DNA of 41,733 bases. It comes from Nitrosospira sp. (GTDB taxonomy: Bacteria > Pseudomonadota > Gammaproteobacteria > Burkholderiales > Nitrosomonadaceae). The stretch is from the NCBI GenBank assembly GCA_013697655.1, contig JACCWK010000160.1, positions 1 through 41,733 of the forward strand, read 5' to 3'. Below, one piece after another: positions 7,742 to 16,160 of this stretch (within the stretch, counting starts at the first letter, position 1; every line of letters starts with the position of its first letter). A model generated the notes under the pieces. It was not told the DNA's origin. It saw only the letters and a program-made list of their open reading frames with translations, and did no database searches. A program made the translations under genes and the position numbers.

Positions 7742-9451
7742 ATGAAAAAACAAAAACTCGAACTCACCTGGATCGGCAAGGACGTGCGGCCTAAGCTGGA
7801 GCCGCGAATTTTGCTGGAAGACCCGGCGAGGAGTTATCACGCGAAGCATCGGGTGACGGACAACGACATCTTCGACAACCGACTGATCTTCGGTGACAAC
7901 CTGCTGACCTTGAAGGCGCTGGAGGCGGAGTTTGCGGGCAAGGTGAAGTGCGTGTTTATTGACCCCCCATACAACACGGGCAGCGCGTTCACGCATTACG
8001 ACGATGGGGTGGAGCACTCGATCTGGTTGGGGCTGATGCGCGACCGGCTGGAGATTATTCGACGGCTGTTAGCTGATGATGGATCGCTGTGGATCACCAT
8101 TGATGACAACGAGGCGCATTACTTGAAGGTGTTGTGCGATGAGGTGTTTGGACGCCTCAACTTTGTTGCCAATTGCTTTTGGCAGAAAGTTTATAGCGAG
8201 CGAATGGATGCTCGTGGCTTTAGCGTGTCTCATGATCATCTGATGGTTTATCAGAAGACGGACAAATTCTTTCCGCTCCAGCTCCCGAAAGATCAGAACG
8301 CAGCGCAGTTTGGATTCTTTGATGAATCCGTAAATAAATACTATCGACGCCGATCCTTGAGAAAGGAGGGTTCAGAGTCATTGCGGCAAGATCGTCCCAC
8401 TATGTGGTATTCGATTCTTGCACCAGATGGATCTGAAATTTTGCCTATCAAGCCTGATGGTACGGAAGGACGTTGGCGTTGGAAGAAAGAGAACGTGCCA
8501 GCGAATATGAGCGAGTTGGAGTTCATTCAAAAAGATGGACGCTGGGAAATATACGTTAAACAGTACATCGAAGAGAGTCCGACGAGACCCCCGGCCACCT
8601 TCTGGCCTAATGAAGAAGTCGGGCACAACCACGAGGCAAAACTAGAGGTCAGGGCTTTTAATAGTGCGGACGTATTTGACACACCTAAGCCAGAGCGCTT
8701 ATTGAAACGGGTTTTGGAAATTGCCACGACGCAGAATGACCTTGTCCTCGATTCCTTCGCTGGTTCTGGCACTACAGGCGCCGTCGCCCATAAAATGGGT
8801 CGCCGCTGGCTCATGGTCGAGCTGGGCGAGCACTGCAACACACACATCATCCCACGTCTACAGAAAGTCATCGATGGCGATGACAAGGGTGGTGTTACTG
8901 ATGCGATGAACTGGCAAGGGGGCGGCGGCTTCCGTTACTACAAGCTGGCGCCCAGCCTGATCGTCAACGACCGCTGGGGCAACCCGGTCATCAATCCCGA
9001 GTACAACGCCGCGCACCTGGCCGAAGCGCTGTGCAAGCTGGAAGGATTTAGCTACGCCCCGTCCGAGACGCAATGGTGGCAGCACGGCCATTCCAGCGAG
9101 CGCGATTTCATCTATGTCACCACGCAGAATTTTTCTGCCGATCAGCTACAGACGCTGTCTGACGAAATTGGCAGCGAGCAAAGTGTGCTCGTGTGTTGCG
9201 CAGCCTTTCACGGCGTGACCGCTGCCAAGGCGGCTGAGCGTTGGCCAAATCTAACGCTGAAGAAGATCCCCAAGATGGTGCTGGCACGTTGCGAGTGGGG
9301 CCATGACGACTACAGCCTGAACGTGGCCAATCTGCCGATGGCCAAGGTTGAGAAATCAGAGCCTGCGGCGGCCACCAGCGTCAACAAACCATCGAAAAAG
9401 AATAAGGCTGCACCTGGACAGGGCGGCTTGTTTGAGGGGGGTGAATCATGA
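7742..9451 (+). CDS. Beta-class N6/N4 DNA methyltransferase (type III Mod-like)
   Basis: A 569-residue site-specific DNA methyltransferase. Motif IV DPPYNTG (74-80) precedes the AdoMet-binding motif I DSFAGSGTTGA (about 337-347), the beta-class order of type III Mod subunits. DPPY predicts adenine-N6 methylation, although N4-cytosine cannot be excluded. The segment between the motifs is the likely target-recognition region, and a further domain follows the FxGxG motif. It lies 16 bases after the GmrSD gene and overlaps the next gene by ATGA. Together with the Res-like gene at 10695 it supplies both halves of a type III restriction-modification enzyme, with an unusual AlbA_2 gene inserted between them. 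The tail is Lys/Ala-rich and ends GQGGLFEGGES. Confidence 0.9.
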   Translation: MKKQKLELTWIGKDVRPKLEPRILLEDPARSYHAKHRVTDNDIFDNRLIFGDNLLTLKALEAEFAGKVKCVFIDPPYNTGSAFTHYDDGVEHSIWLGLMRDRLEIIRRLLADDGSLWITIDDNEAHYLKVLCDEVFGRLNFVANCFWQKVYSERMDARGFSVSHDHLMVYQKTDKFFPLQLPKDQNAAQFGFFDESVNKYYRRRSLRKEGSESLRQDRPTMWYSILAPDGSEILPIKPDGTEGRWRWKKENVPANMSELEFIQKDGRWEIYVKQYIEESPTRPPATFWPNEEVGHNHEAKLEVRAFNSADVFDTPKPERLLKRVLEIATTQNDLVLDSFAGSGTTGAVAHKMGRRWLMVELGEHCNTHIIPRLQKVIDGDDKGGVTDAMNWQGGGGFRYYKLAPSLIVNDRWGNPVINPEYNAAHLAEALCKLEGFSYAPSETQWWQHGHSSERDFIYVTTQNFSADQLQTLSDEIGSEQSVLVCCAAFHGVTAAKAAERWPNLTLKKIPKMVLARCEWGHDDYSLNVANLPMAKVEKSEPAAATSVNKPSKKNKAAPGQGGLFEGGES

Positions 9452-10698
9452 ACATAGAACACTTGCTACAACGCATTCGTTTGGGGGAAGACTCAAGCCT
9501 GGAGTTGAAGCGGCTTGTTTTGACGGACGGCGATAAAAATATCACACCTCATCCGGACAGTCTATCAGATGAGTTGGCGGCCATGGCGAATGCCAAAGGG
9601 GGTTTGTTGATTTTGGGGGTAGATGACCAAAGTCGGGATATTACGGGTATTGCACTTGCGCAAATTGATCGTGTTGAAAACTGGCTGACTGCTATTTGCA
9701 ATGATCGTATCAAGCCCCCCTTGGATATAGTGACGCGGCATGTTGAGCTGCCTGACGCACAAGGCGTGATGCAGCCGGTGATTGTGGTGGAGGTGCCGCA
9801 AAGTTTGTGGGTACATCAAAGTGCCAATGGCTGTTTTCGGCGCGTGGGCCATGCGAAACGTGAATTGCCGCCGGATGCACTGGCTCGATTATTTCAGCAG
9901 CGTAGCCAGGCGCGTCTTATCCGATTTGAGGAGCAAGCGGTTCCACGTTGTCATTTTGACGATCTTGACGCGTTGTTGCTTCGGCGCTTTATTAAGCCCG
10001 ATCAAGGCGAGGTGACGACACAGCTGAGCCGCTTGCACTTGTTGACCATAAGCGATGATCAGCTCACGCCGACGGTGGTCGGCGTATTGTTGTGTACGCT
10101 TAATCCGGCACGCTGGTTACCTAATGTAGAAATTCTGGCAGTGGCGCATTCGGGTACCCGTAACGACCCCAATGCCCAAGTCGATGCGCTTGAAATTCAA
10201 GGGCCGCTGGATCGCCAAATCATGGATGCTTTCCATTTCGTGCGCCGTAATATGCAAACGGTGGCCCGCAAGGCGTTGGGGCGGGTAGATTATCCACAAT
10301 ATCATCTAGGGGCAGTGTTTGAAGCGATAGTCAACGCGGTGGCTCATCGCGATTATTCGCAGCATGCCCAGCGCATTCGATTATTTATGTTTAGTGATCG
10401 TTTGGAAATTCATACGCCAGGTGCATTGCCGAACACTTTAGCGCTCGATTCCATGAGCCGCTTGTCGGTGCCTCGCAATGAAATACTAGCCAGCTTGCTA
10501 TCGCGATACTATCCGGTTGATGATCTTGCTTTGGGCAAGAGCTACCTGATGGATAGACGCGGTTTTGGTGTAGAAATGATTTTGCAAGAAAGCGAAAGGT
10601 TAGCGGGAATAAAGCCGATTTATGAGGTTGTCAGTGATTTAGAGCTGTGCCTCACTATTTATGCGGCGAAATTGCCTGGTGTTGAGGATGCAGTATGA
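9448..10698 (+). CDS. AlbA_2 (Schlafen-like) domain protein with C-terminal HATPase domain
   Basis: A 416-residue protein. The N-terminal AlbA_2/Schlafen-type domain has SSLELKR (17-22) and MANAKGGLLILGVDD (46-60). The C-terminal half has the HATPase_c_4 signature EAIVNAVAHRDY (about 292-303), LEIHTPGALPN and, near the end, a glycine-containing RRGFGVEMI. Family members are described as putative transcriptional regulators or nucleic-acid-acting proteins and are frequent in defence islands. The ATG overlaps the Mod stop (ATGA) and its own stop overlaps the Res start the same way, so it is translated as one unit with Mod and Res. The biochemical role here is unknown; regulation of, or a structural part in, the Mod-Res complex are the obvious options. 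Confidence 0.85.
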   Translation: MNIEHLLQRIRLGEDSSLELKRLVLTDGDKNITPHPDSLSDELAAMANAKGGLLILGVDDQSRDITGIALAQIDRVENWLTAICNDRIKPPLDIVTRHVELPDAQGVMQPVIVVEVPQSLWVHQSANGCFRRVGHAKRELPPDALARLFQQRSQARLIRFEEQAVPRCHFDDLDALLLRRFIKPDQGEVTTQLSRLHLLTISDDQLTPTVVGVLLCTLNPARWLPNVEILAVAHSGTRNDPNAQVDALEIQGPLDRQIMDAFHFVRRNMQTVARKALGRVDYPQYHLGAVFEAIVNAVAHRDYSQHAQRIRLFMFSDRLEIHTPGALPNTLALDSMSRLSVPRNEILASLLSRYYPVDDLALGKSYLMDRRGFGVEMILQESERLAGIKPIYEVVSDLELCLTIYAAKLPGVEDAV

Positions 10699-13436
10699 AT
10701 GCACGCGTACTGAACGCCGTCACCGGTCGCCTGTCTCTTCGCCCACCTCAGGCGGAATCTCTCTCCCGGCTGGTGCGGTCACTCGAAGCCTCACCTGAAA
10801 TGCTTGGGCATGAGCGGGATATTCCGTCAGTTCTGGCCAGCCTCAAAGCGGAGTTCCCGACGCTGGAAGACTTCGAGAGGGAGTTTCCGTCGCTGTGCTT
10901 TGCTCTAGCGACTGGCGTGGGCAAGACCCGCTTGATGGGGGCGTTCATCTCCTATCTGCATCTGGCGCACGGCATCAACAATTTCTTCGTGCTGGCCCCC
11001 AACCTGACGATCTACAACAAACTGATCGCCGATTTCACCCGCAATACACCCAAGTACGTATTCAAGGGCATCGCCGAGTTCGCCCAACAATCCCCCCTGA
11101 TCATCACGGGTGACAACTACGACCAGTCGGGTGCCGTGGTGGACGATCAGCCCAGAGGCTTCGCGCACGACGTGCGCATCAACATCTTCAATATTTCCAA
11201 GATCAATTCCGAAGTGCGTGGCGGCAAAGAGCCGCGCATCAAACGGATGAAGGAAGTGCTGGGCGATAGCTATTTCAACCATCTGGCAAATCTGCCCGAC
11301 CTCGTATTGCTGATGGACGAGTCGCACCGTTACCGAGCAAGCGCAGGTGTGCGGTCAATCAACGATCTGCAGCCACTGTTCGGTCTGGAACTGACTGCCA
11401 CACCGTTTGTGGAAGCAGGCAGCGGAAAGACCATTCCATTCAAAAACGTGGTGATGGATTACCCGCTGGCGCGGGCAATGGAAGATGGGTTTGTGAAGGA
11501 GCCCGCGGTCGTTACCCAGCGCAATTTCGATGCCAAGGCCCACACACCCGAGGAGATCGATAAGATCAAACTGGAAGACGGCGTGCGTCTGCACGAAACC
11601 ACCAAGGTAGAACTGCTGACCTACGCCCGCGAAAACGGCGTCAAGCTCGTGAAGCCCTTCATGCTGGTCATCGCGCGTGATACCACACACGCAGGGCAAC
11701 TGTTGGCACTGTTGGAATCGAACGCGTTCTACGAGGGGCGCTACCAGGGCAAAGTCATTCAGGTGGATTCCAGCCGCACCGGTGCGGAAGAAGAGGAAAT
11801 GATCACTCGTCTGCTGGCCGTGGAAAGCGTGGACGAGCCAACCGAGATCGTGATTCACGTCAACATGCTGAAAGAAGGCTGGGACGTGACCAACCTCTAC
11901 ACCATCGTACCGTTGCGCGCCGCGAATGCCCGCACGTTGATCGAGCAATCGATTGGTCGCGGCCTGCGTTTGCCGTATGGAAAACGCACCGGGGTGGCAG
12001 CGGTGGATCGCTTGAATATCGTCGCGCACGATAAATTCCAGGAAATCATCGACGACGCGAATCGCACGGATTCACCGATTCGGCTCAAACAGGTGATCCT
12101 CGATGCGCCGAGCGCCGACGACAAGAAGGTCAGCGTGCAGGTAGTCTCAGGTGCGATGACGCGGCTTGGTTTGACAGATGCACCGATGGTGGTGGTTGCA
12201 CCGACGGCGAATGGGGATGGGACAACATCACCTCCGGCGACTGCCACACCAGTTTTTGCAACGGACGCAGAACGCCAGGCAGCACGTGTTGTGATGGAGG
12301 TGATCGGCAAGTACGAGGTCAAGCGCGATCTGGTGCCGACCAGTAGTGCGTTGCTCAAGCCCGAGGTACAGAAGGAGATTTTGGCCGAGGTGGCCGAACG
12401 GCTGAAGCCGCTGCAAGGCAACTTGCTCGCCGGTGTTGATGATAGGGCGATGAAGTTCGATCTGGCGGCCGTGGTTGCCAAGACCACGGAGATCGTGGTT
12501 CAGCAGACCATCGACATCCCTCGCATTGCGGTCGTTCCAACAGGCGAAGTCACAACAGGCTTTCATCCATTCAAATTGGACGTTGCTCAGTTACACCTGC
12601 AGCCGGGCGAGCGCGAGATCGTCGGCCAAATGCTGCGCACCAACGAGCAGTTCACGTTGGCATCAGAGGTGGGGCTAAAGGAAGCGCGGCTGGAGGACTA
12701 CATCGTCCACGCGCTGGTCGACTTCGACGACATCGATTACTTCACGCACGCCGACCTGCTCTATGACCTCGCGGGTCAAATGGTGCAGCATCTACTGGGT
12801 TACCTGTCGGATGACGAGGCCCGCAGCGTGCTGGATCGGGATCGCCGTTTGATTGCGCGGGAAATTCATGCGCAGATGATGGCGCATTTCTGGGAGGAAG
12901 CGACCGAATATGCGGTTCAGGTGAGCCGTGGTTTCACCGAACTGAAGCCCTGCAATTACACCGCGACGGCAGGCCAGACGGCGCATCACTTCCGTGAAAC
13001 AGTAACCGAGACCAGCCGCATCAAGCAAATGCTGTTCGGCGGATTCACACGTTGCCTGTACCCACTTCAAAAATTTGACTCGGATACCGAACGGCGCTTC
13101 TCCATCATCCTGGAGCGCGATTGCCAGAAGTGGCTCAAGCCTGCCAAGGGCCAGTTCCAGATCTATTACAAATTGGGCACTGAGCAGCCAGAGTACATCC
13201 CTGACTTTGTCGCCGAAACAGATACGACCATCTACATGGTTGAAACCAAAGCTCGCACGGACGTGAATACCCAAGAGGTGCAGGCCAAAGCCAGCTCGGC
13301 AGCACGTTGGTGCAAACACGCGTCAGATCACGCCGCCGAAGTCGGAACCAAGGCGTGGAAATACCTGCTTGTGCCACACGACGAGGTGTCGGAGTCGAAG
13401 CGACTATCCGACTATCTGCGCTTTGAGGTGCTTTGA
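10695..13436 (+). CDS. Type III restriction enzyme Res-like helicase-nuclease
   Basis: A 913-residue superfamily 2 helicase fused to a nuclease. Walker A is ATGVGKTR (72-79), Walker B DESH (208-211) and motif III TATP (234-237). The C helicase domain includes LKEGWDV and SIGRGLRLPYG. The C-terminus has a PD-(D/E)XK nuclease: IPDF (D837), then YMVETKA (E850, K852). This is the domain order of type III Res subunits, which translocate or diffuse on DNA after ATP hydrolysis and cut when partnered by Mod. The start overlaps the AlbA_2 gene stop (ATGA). The 3' end lies in a 10-bp tandem duplication that changes the last residues (see the repeat). Intact by eye. Confidence 0.9.
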   Translation: MNARVLNAVTGRLSLRPPQAESLSRLVRSLEASPEMLGHERDIPSVLASLKAEFPTLEDFEREFPSLCFALATGVGKTRLMGAFISYLHLAHGINNFFVLAPNLTIYNKLIADFTRNTPKYVFKGIAEFAQQSPLIITGDNYDQSGAVVDDQPRGFAHDVRINIFNISKINSEVRGGKEPRIKRMKEVLGDSYFNHLANLPDLVLLMDESHRYRASAGVRSINDLQPLFGLELTATPFVEAGSGKTIPFKNVVMDYPLARAMEDGFVKEPAVVTQRNFDAKAHTPEEIDKIKLEDGVRLHETTKVELLTYARENGVKLVKPFMLVIARDTTHAGQLLALLESNAFYEGRYQGKVIQVDSSRTGAEEEEMITRLLAVESVDEPTEIVIHVNMLKEGWDVTNLYTIVPLRAANARTLIEQSIGRGLRLPYGKRTGVAAVDRLNIVAHDKFQEIIDDANRTDSPIRLKQVILDAPSADDKKVSVQVVSGAMTRLGLTDAPMVVVAPTANGDGTTSPPATATPVFATDAERQAARVVMEVIGKYEVKRDLVPTSSALLKPEVQKEILAEVAERLKPLQGNLLAGVDDRAMKFDLAAVVAKTTEIVVQQTIDIPRIAVVPTGEVTTGFHPFKLDVAQLHLQPGEREIVGQMLRTNEQFTLASEVGLKEARLEDYIVHALVDFDDIDYFTHADLLYDLAGQMVQHLLGYLSDDEARSVLDRDRRLIAREIHAQMMAHFWEEATEYAVQVSRGFTELKPCNYTATAGQTAHHFRETVTETSRIKQMLFGGFTRCLYPLQKFDSDTERRFSIILERDCQKWLKPAKGQFQIYYKLGTEQPEYIPDFVAETDTTIYMVETKARTDVNTQEVQAKASSAARWCKHASDHAAEVGTKAWKYLLVPHDEVSESKRLSDYLRFEVL

Positions 13437-13440
13437 GGTG
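13421..13440 (+). repeat. 10-bp tandem duplication at the Res stop codon
   Basis: CTTTGAGGTG occurs twice head to tail. The first copy encodes FEV in the Res frame. The second shifts the reading so that the gene stops at TGA 13434-13436. Removing one copy would let the frame continue as FEVKG and stop at TAG a few bases later, so the duplication replaces only the last two residues. Confidence 0.85.
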
Positions 13441-13484
13441 AAGGGGTAGCCCCTCGTCTGCAACAACCGGGGGAAGGAGAGCCG

Positions 13485-14315
13485 ATGGCATCACAAGTTG
13501 AACGCATATTGATTCTGGCCAAAACGTATCCGTCGCCTAGCGCGCAGCATGTCGAAACATCGTGTGTTGCGGGTATCAATGAGCACGGAGTGATGCGACG
13601 CTTGTACCCGGTGCCATTCCGGCTCATCGAAGAAGGCCAGAAGTTCAAGAAGTGGCAGTGGATTGAGGTGCGTGTCGAGAAGGCGAACAAGGATCATCGG
13701 GCGGAAAGCTACAAGCTGTTTGTCGACACGATCAACTGCGGCGACGTGATCGACACGAAGAGGCAGTGGGAAGCGCGGTGGCCTTGGATCGAGAAGCTGC
13801 CGACTTTCACGAGCTTTGATGATCTTGAAGCTAATCGTGTTGAGACGGGTTTGTCGCTGGCGCTGATGCGGCCGAAGCAGGTGTTGACGCTGGAGATCGT
13901 CGAGGCGAGAAATGCGGAGTGGACCGGCGAGGAGCGGGATAAGCTACTGAGCTACGAGATGCAAGGGCAGTTGTTCAGCGACACTGAGGTCAAGAAGATG
14001 ACACAAACGCTGAGGAAGGTACCGTTCGACTTCTACTACCGATACACCTGCGACACGCCCGAAGGCGAAAAGGTGTTTAAGCACAAGATCGTCGACTGGG
14101 AGGCGGGCATCCTGTTCTGGCACTGCCGCCAGAGTCACGGGGTCGATTGGGAAAAACCGTTTCGGGCCAAACTTGAAGAGGACTTGACGGGAAAGGACTT
14201 GATGTTCCTGATGGGCAATCAGCACCGGTTTCAAGACCAGTGGCTGATCATCAGTTTGATTTACCCACCTAAGCGAAAGCCAGCCGAAGTGACGCCGCAG
14301 GGCTCGCTGTTTTAG
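13485..14315 (+). CDS. Unrecognised 276-aa protein at the end of the restriction island
   Basis: I do not recognise a named domain. The protein is soluble, without signal peptide or membrane segment, and begins VERILILAKTYPSPSAQHVET. Several tryptophan-rich stretches are visible (KKWQWIEVRV, ARWPWIEKLP). The tail LMGNQHRFQDQWLIISLIYPP looks strongly conserved in character. A GGAAGGAG ribosome-binding site precedes the ATG, 48 bases after the Res stop, so it is likely the last gene of the operon. Its 3' end overlaps the convergent DUF488 gene by 47 bp. Pairing with DUF488 suggests that the two act together, but no function can be assigned. Confidence 0.75.
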   Translation: MASQVERILILAKTYPSPSAQHVETSCVAGINEHGVMRRLYPVPFRLIEEGQKFKKWQWIEVRVEKANKDHRAESYKLFVDTINCGDVIDTKRQWEARWPWIEKLPTFTSFDDLEANRVETGLSLALMRPKQVLTLEIVEARNAEWTGEERDKLLSYEMQGQLFSDTEVKKMTQTLRKVPFDFYYRYTCDTPEGEKVFKHKIVDWEAGILFWHCRQSHGVDWEKPFRAKLEEDLTGKDLMFLMGNQHRFQDQWLIISLIYPPKRKPAEVTPQGSLF

Positions 14316-14751
14316 CGACTGCCTTGATGTGCGTGACACGCGCACCGCAGTAATCTTTGACCGCATTCGCCACCATCGAGCGATGGCAGAAGTTCGAATC
14401 AGCCTCGTAGCAAAGCAGCGCGCAGTTCGACGATGTAGCAAGGGCTGAAAGCTCGGAGATGGCTTCGTCTTGTGATTTGAGGTGCTTCAGGAACTCTTCG
14501 GTATAGCGCTTCCAATTTCCATCCTCGCGATAGCGGTCGCGCACGGGTTTCGGGCAGCCCAAATTCACCATATGGACATAGTCCCGTCCAGAGAGGTTCA
14601 ATACATTTGCAAGCGCATTCTTCGAGAAACCAGGCTTGCGGGATAGGGGCAGCTCGCGGACGTCGACAACCATGTCGATATCGTTCTCAGCGAGCAGCGA
14701 CATGAATGCGTCAATGTTAAGTCCTTCGTAGCCGATGGTGAAAACAGTCAT
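14269..14751 (-). CDS. DUF488 family protein
   Basis: A 160-residue protein of the DUF488 family. It starts TVFTIGYEGLNIDAFMSLL, has the conserved VVDVRELPLSRKPGF segment (about 28-42), and a C-terminal CYEADSNFCHRS motif with paired Cys/His characteristic of the family. The biochemical activity of the family is not established to my knowledge. The gene is convergent with the 276-aa gene and their coding ends overlap by 47 bp, so each transcript would be antisense to the other's 3' end. A GAGG ribosome-binding site lies inside an inverted repeat upstream. Confidence 0.85.
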   Translation of the reverse strand: MTVFTIGYEGLNIDAFMSLLAENDIDMVVDVRELPLSRKPGFSKNALANVLNLSGRDYVHMVNLGCPKPVRDRYREDGNWKRYTEEFLKHLKSQDEAISELSALATSSNCALLCYEADSNFCHRSMVANAVKDYCGARVTHIKAVAKTASPAASLRLAFA

Positions 14752-14760
14752 TGTGGTAGT

Positions 14761-14785
14761 CCTCTAAAATTTGATTTTACCGGAG
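14761..14785 (-). promoter_or_regulatory. Interrupted inverted repeat over the DUF488 ribosome-binding site
   Basis: On the plus strand CCTC-TAAAAT, a 3-base centre and ATTTTA-CCG-GAGG form an inverted repeat with a 3-base bulge. Read with the gene, the GAGG that should be its Shine-Dalgarno is one arm of the repeat. It could be an operator or an mRNA hairpin that masks translation. No experimental basis; found by eye. Confidence 0.35.
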
Positions 14786-14886
14786 GATGGACGCGCTGAC
14801 GAGTCCCGATATTATTAAAAGTTTGCCTTATCCAACCTGTGTAGGTTGCCGCTATCAGGCGGTCGTCTGGTACGTGTCTGCTGCCG

Positions 14887-15348
14887 TCACCGTATCATTG
14901 CGGCTTCTGCTTTTCGTCTCGCCACCAATCCGGACACAACACTTTCCCGCCGCCATAGACCCACCGGCTCAGCTCCTGCGCCGCGCTCGTCCAGTCCCTG
15001 CTGATTGACCCGCCGCCGCAGGGTCGACGTCTGGAGTCGCCCTGCACCGAGGTTGAAAGTGAAGTCCACGATTGCCGCGAGTCGTCCCTCGGGCTCGCTA
15101 GCCAGCACCGGACAGTAGCGCAGTGTGGCGTTCAGCACCGTCATCAGGTCGCGAGCAAGATAGGCCTCGGCTTCGGCCACCGTGATCGGCGTGTGCTTTG
15201 GATCGCACAGGTGGCCGTAGCCAATGGTGTGGTATCCCGCGGGGCAGATGTACGGGTAAGCACGTCGCAGAGGGTCATCCTTCGGCACTCGATGAAACCC
15301 CTCGAAGCGCTTGGCCAGGGCAATCGCGACTGCCGGAACTTCGATCAC
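14887..15348 (-). pseudogene. Phage endolysin (GH24 lysozyme-like), probably frameshifted at the C-terminus
   Basis: The frame gives 153 residues of a phage muramidase. RFEGFHRVPKDDP contains the catalytic-type glutamate, then come GYHTIGYGHLCD, EAEAYLARDL and VDFTFNLGAGRLQTSTLRRRVN. After NQQ the frame reads GLDERGAGAEPVGLWRR, unlike the family, while the +1-displaced frame reads WTSAAQELSRWVYGGGKV, which is family-like. The original frame then ends with the expected GLVARRKAEAA. This pattern suggests two compensating small insertions that scramble about 18 residues. The GTG start at 15348 overlaps the holin stop (GTGA). It would cleave peptidoglycan at phage release; activity is doubtful. 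Confidence 0.65.
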
Positions 15349-15821
15349 GGCCGCACACGGTCAAACACGCGCCCAAGGAACCAGAAGTTCAGCACACCGG
15401 CCCACAGCGCTTGATCGGCTTCGGTCCATGTGTGCAAGATGGTGGTGCCCCAGCCTGCGCCTGCGGTGACGGCCACCACGAACGACGCCGTCTTGGCCGC
15501 GCAGTAGAGCGCCATGAACCAGTAGGTGATCACCGGACGCACGCTGGATGACAACGCATCGACCCATCGGACACCGGTTTTCTCGCCCTGGGTGCGAACG
15601 GCCTCGCGCAAGGTTTCGATGGCACCGACGTTCCATGCAGCATCTGCACTCGCGCCAATCTCGGCCATCCGCTGTGCGCCGCGCAGCTTCTCGAATTCCA
15701 GTGCCTTATCCTGCATTGCCAGCTCGTGGCCACGTTCACCTTTACGGTCGAGCCACTTGAGGATTTCGGGGGCGAGACGGAAGGCACCGCCCAGCAGGCC
15801 GCCCAGGAGTGTCTCGATCAT
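15345..15821 (-). CDS. Three-TM phage/GTA-type holin
   Basis: 158 residues beginning MIETLLGGLLGGAFRLAPEI, then KWLDRKGERGHELAMQ and a charged amphipathic middle. Two to three hydrophobic segments follow (VRPVITYWFMALYCAAK, ASFVVAVTAGAGW, LWAGVLNFWFLGRVF). This is the layout of the GTA_holin_3TM family, which permeabilises the inner membrane so the endolysin can reach the wall. The start at ATG 15821 overlaps the DUF6127 stop (ATGA); a longer reading frame up to 15914 only adds sequence antisense in character. The gene order DUF6127-holin-endolysin is a typical lysis cassette. Confidence 0.8.
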   Translation of the reverse strand: MIETLLGGLLGGAFRLAPEILKWLDRKGERGHELAMQDKALEFEKLRGAQRMAEIGASADAAWNVGAIETLREAVRTQGEKTGVRWVDALSSSVRPVITYWFMALYCAAKTASFVVAVTAGAGWGTTILHTWTEADQALWAGVLNFWFLGRVFDRVRP

Positions 15822-16120
15822 TGGCCACCCCCGAATACCTTGAGTTTGGTGATCGCGCTCGCAACCAGGGCAAGCAGGAAGCCGGTGGCGATCATCTTGA
15901 TAACGGTCTCCCATGCGGTATGCTTGGCGGTGTTGTAGGCGTCCAGCAGGCCGCGCAGATCGCGGATGTCGTGGGCAGCGTCATCGCCGTTCAGGCCGAC
16001 ATCGGTCAACGCGCGCTTGGCACCGCGCTCGGCACCGCGCTCGGCGGCCTGTTCGAGCAGGCGTTCGAACTCATCCCGTGGCATGACGACCGTGCCGTTT
16101 TGTAGATTAGGTGGGCTCAT
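15818..16120 (-). CDS. Phage DUF6127-like small membrane protein
   Basis: 100 residues. An N-terminal helix rich in Glu/Arg/Ala (DEFERLLEQAAERGAERGAK) is followed by ALTDVGLNGDDAAHDIRDLR and one membrane helix near the C-terminus (IATGFLLALVASAI). This matches the small phage protein family next to three-TM holins (DUF6127 as I recall). A 12-bp tandem repeat within the gene (about 16018-16041) duplicates the AERG unit. The ATG has a GGAG at good spacing. It probably assists lysis; its exact role is unknown. Confidence 0.7.
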   Translation of the reverse strand: MSPPNLQNGTVVMPRDEFERLLEQAAERGAERGAKRALTDVGLNGDDAAHDIRDLRGLLDAYNTAKHTAWETVIKMIATGFLLALVASAITKLKVFGGGQ

Positions 16121-16137
16121 TTGTGATCTCCAGAAAC

Positions 16138-16160
16138 AAAAAACCCGCCAGTGGCGGGTT
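16138..16160 (-). terminator. Rho-independent terminator upstream of the lysis cassette
   Basis: Read on the minus strand, AACCCGCC, a 3-base loop and GGCGGGTT form an 8-bp GC-rich stem followed directly by TTTTG. It lies only about 18 bases before the DUF6127 start. It would therefore end transcription coming from a phage gene to its right that is now lost or reduced to a remnant. Confidence 0.8.

Noticed and set aside
11355-12029. 224-codon minus-strand frame within the Res gene
   Set aside because: Antisense shadow of the helicase domain; His/Gln/Val-rich composition is typical of reverse reading of GC-rich coding DNA.
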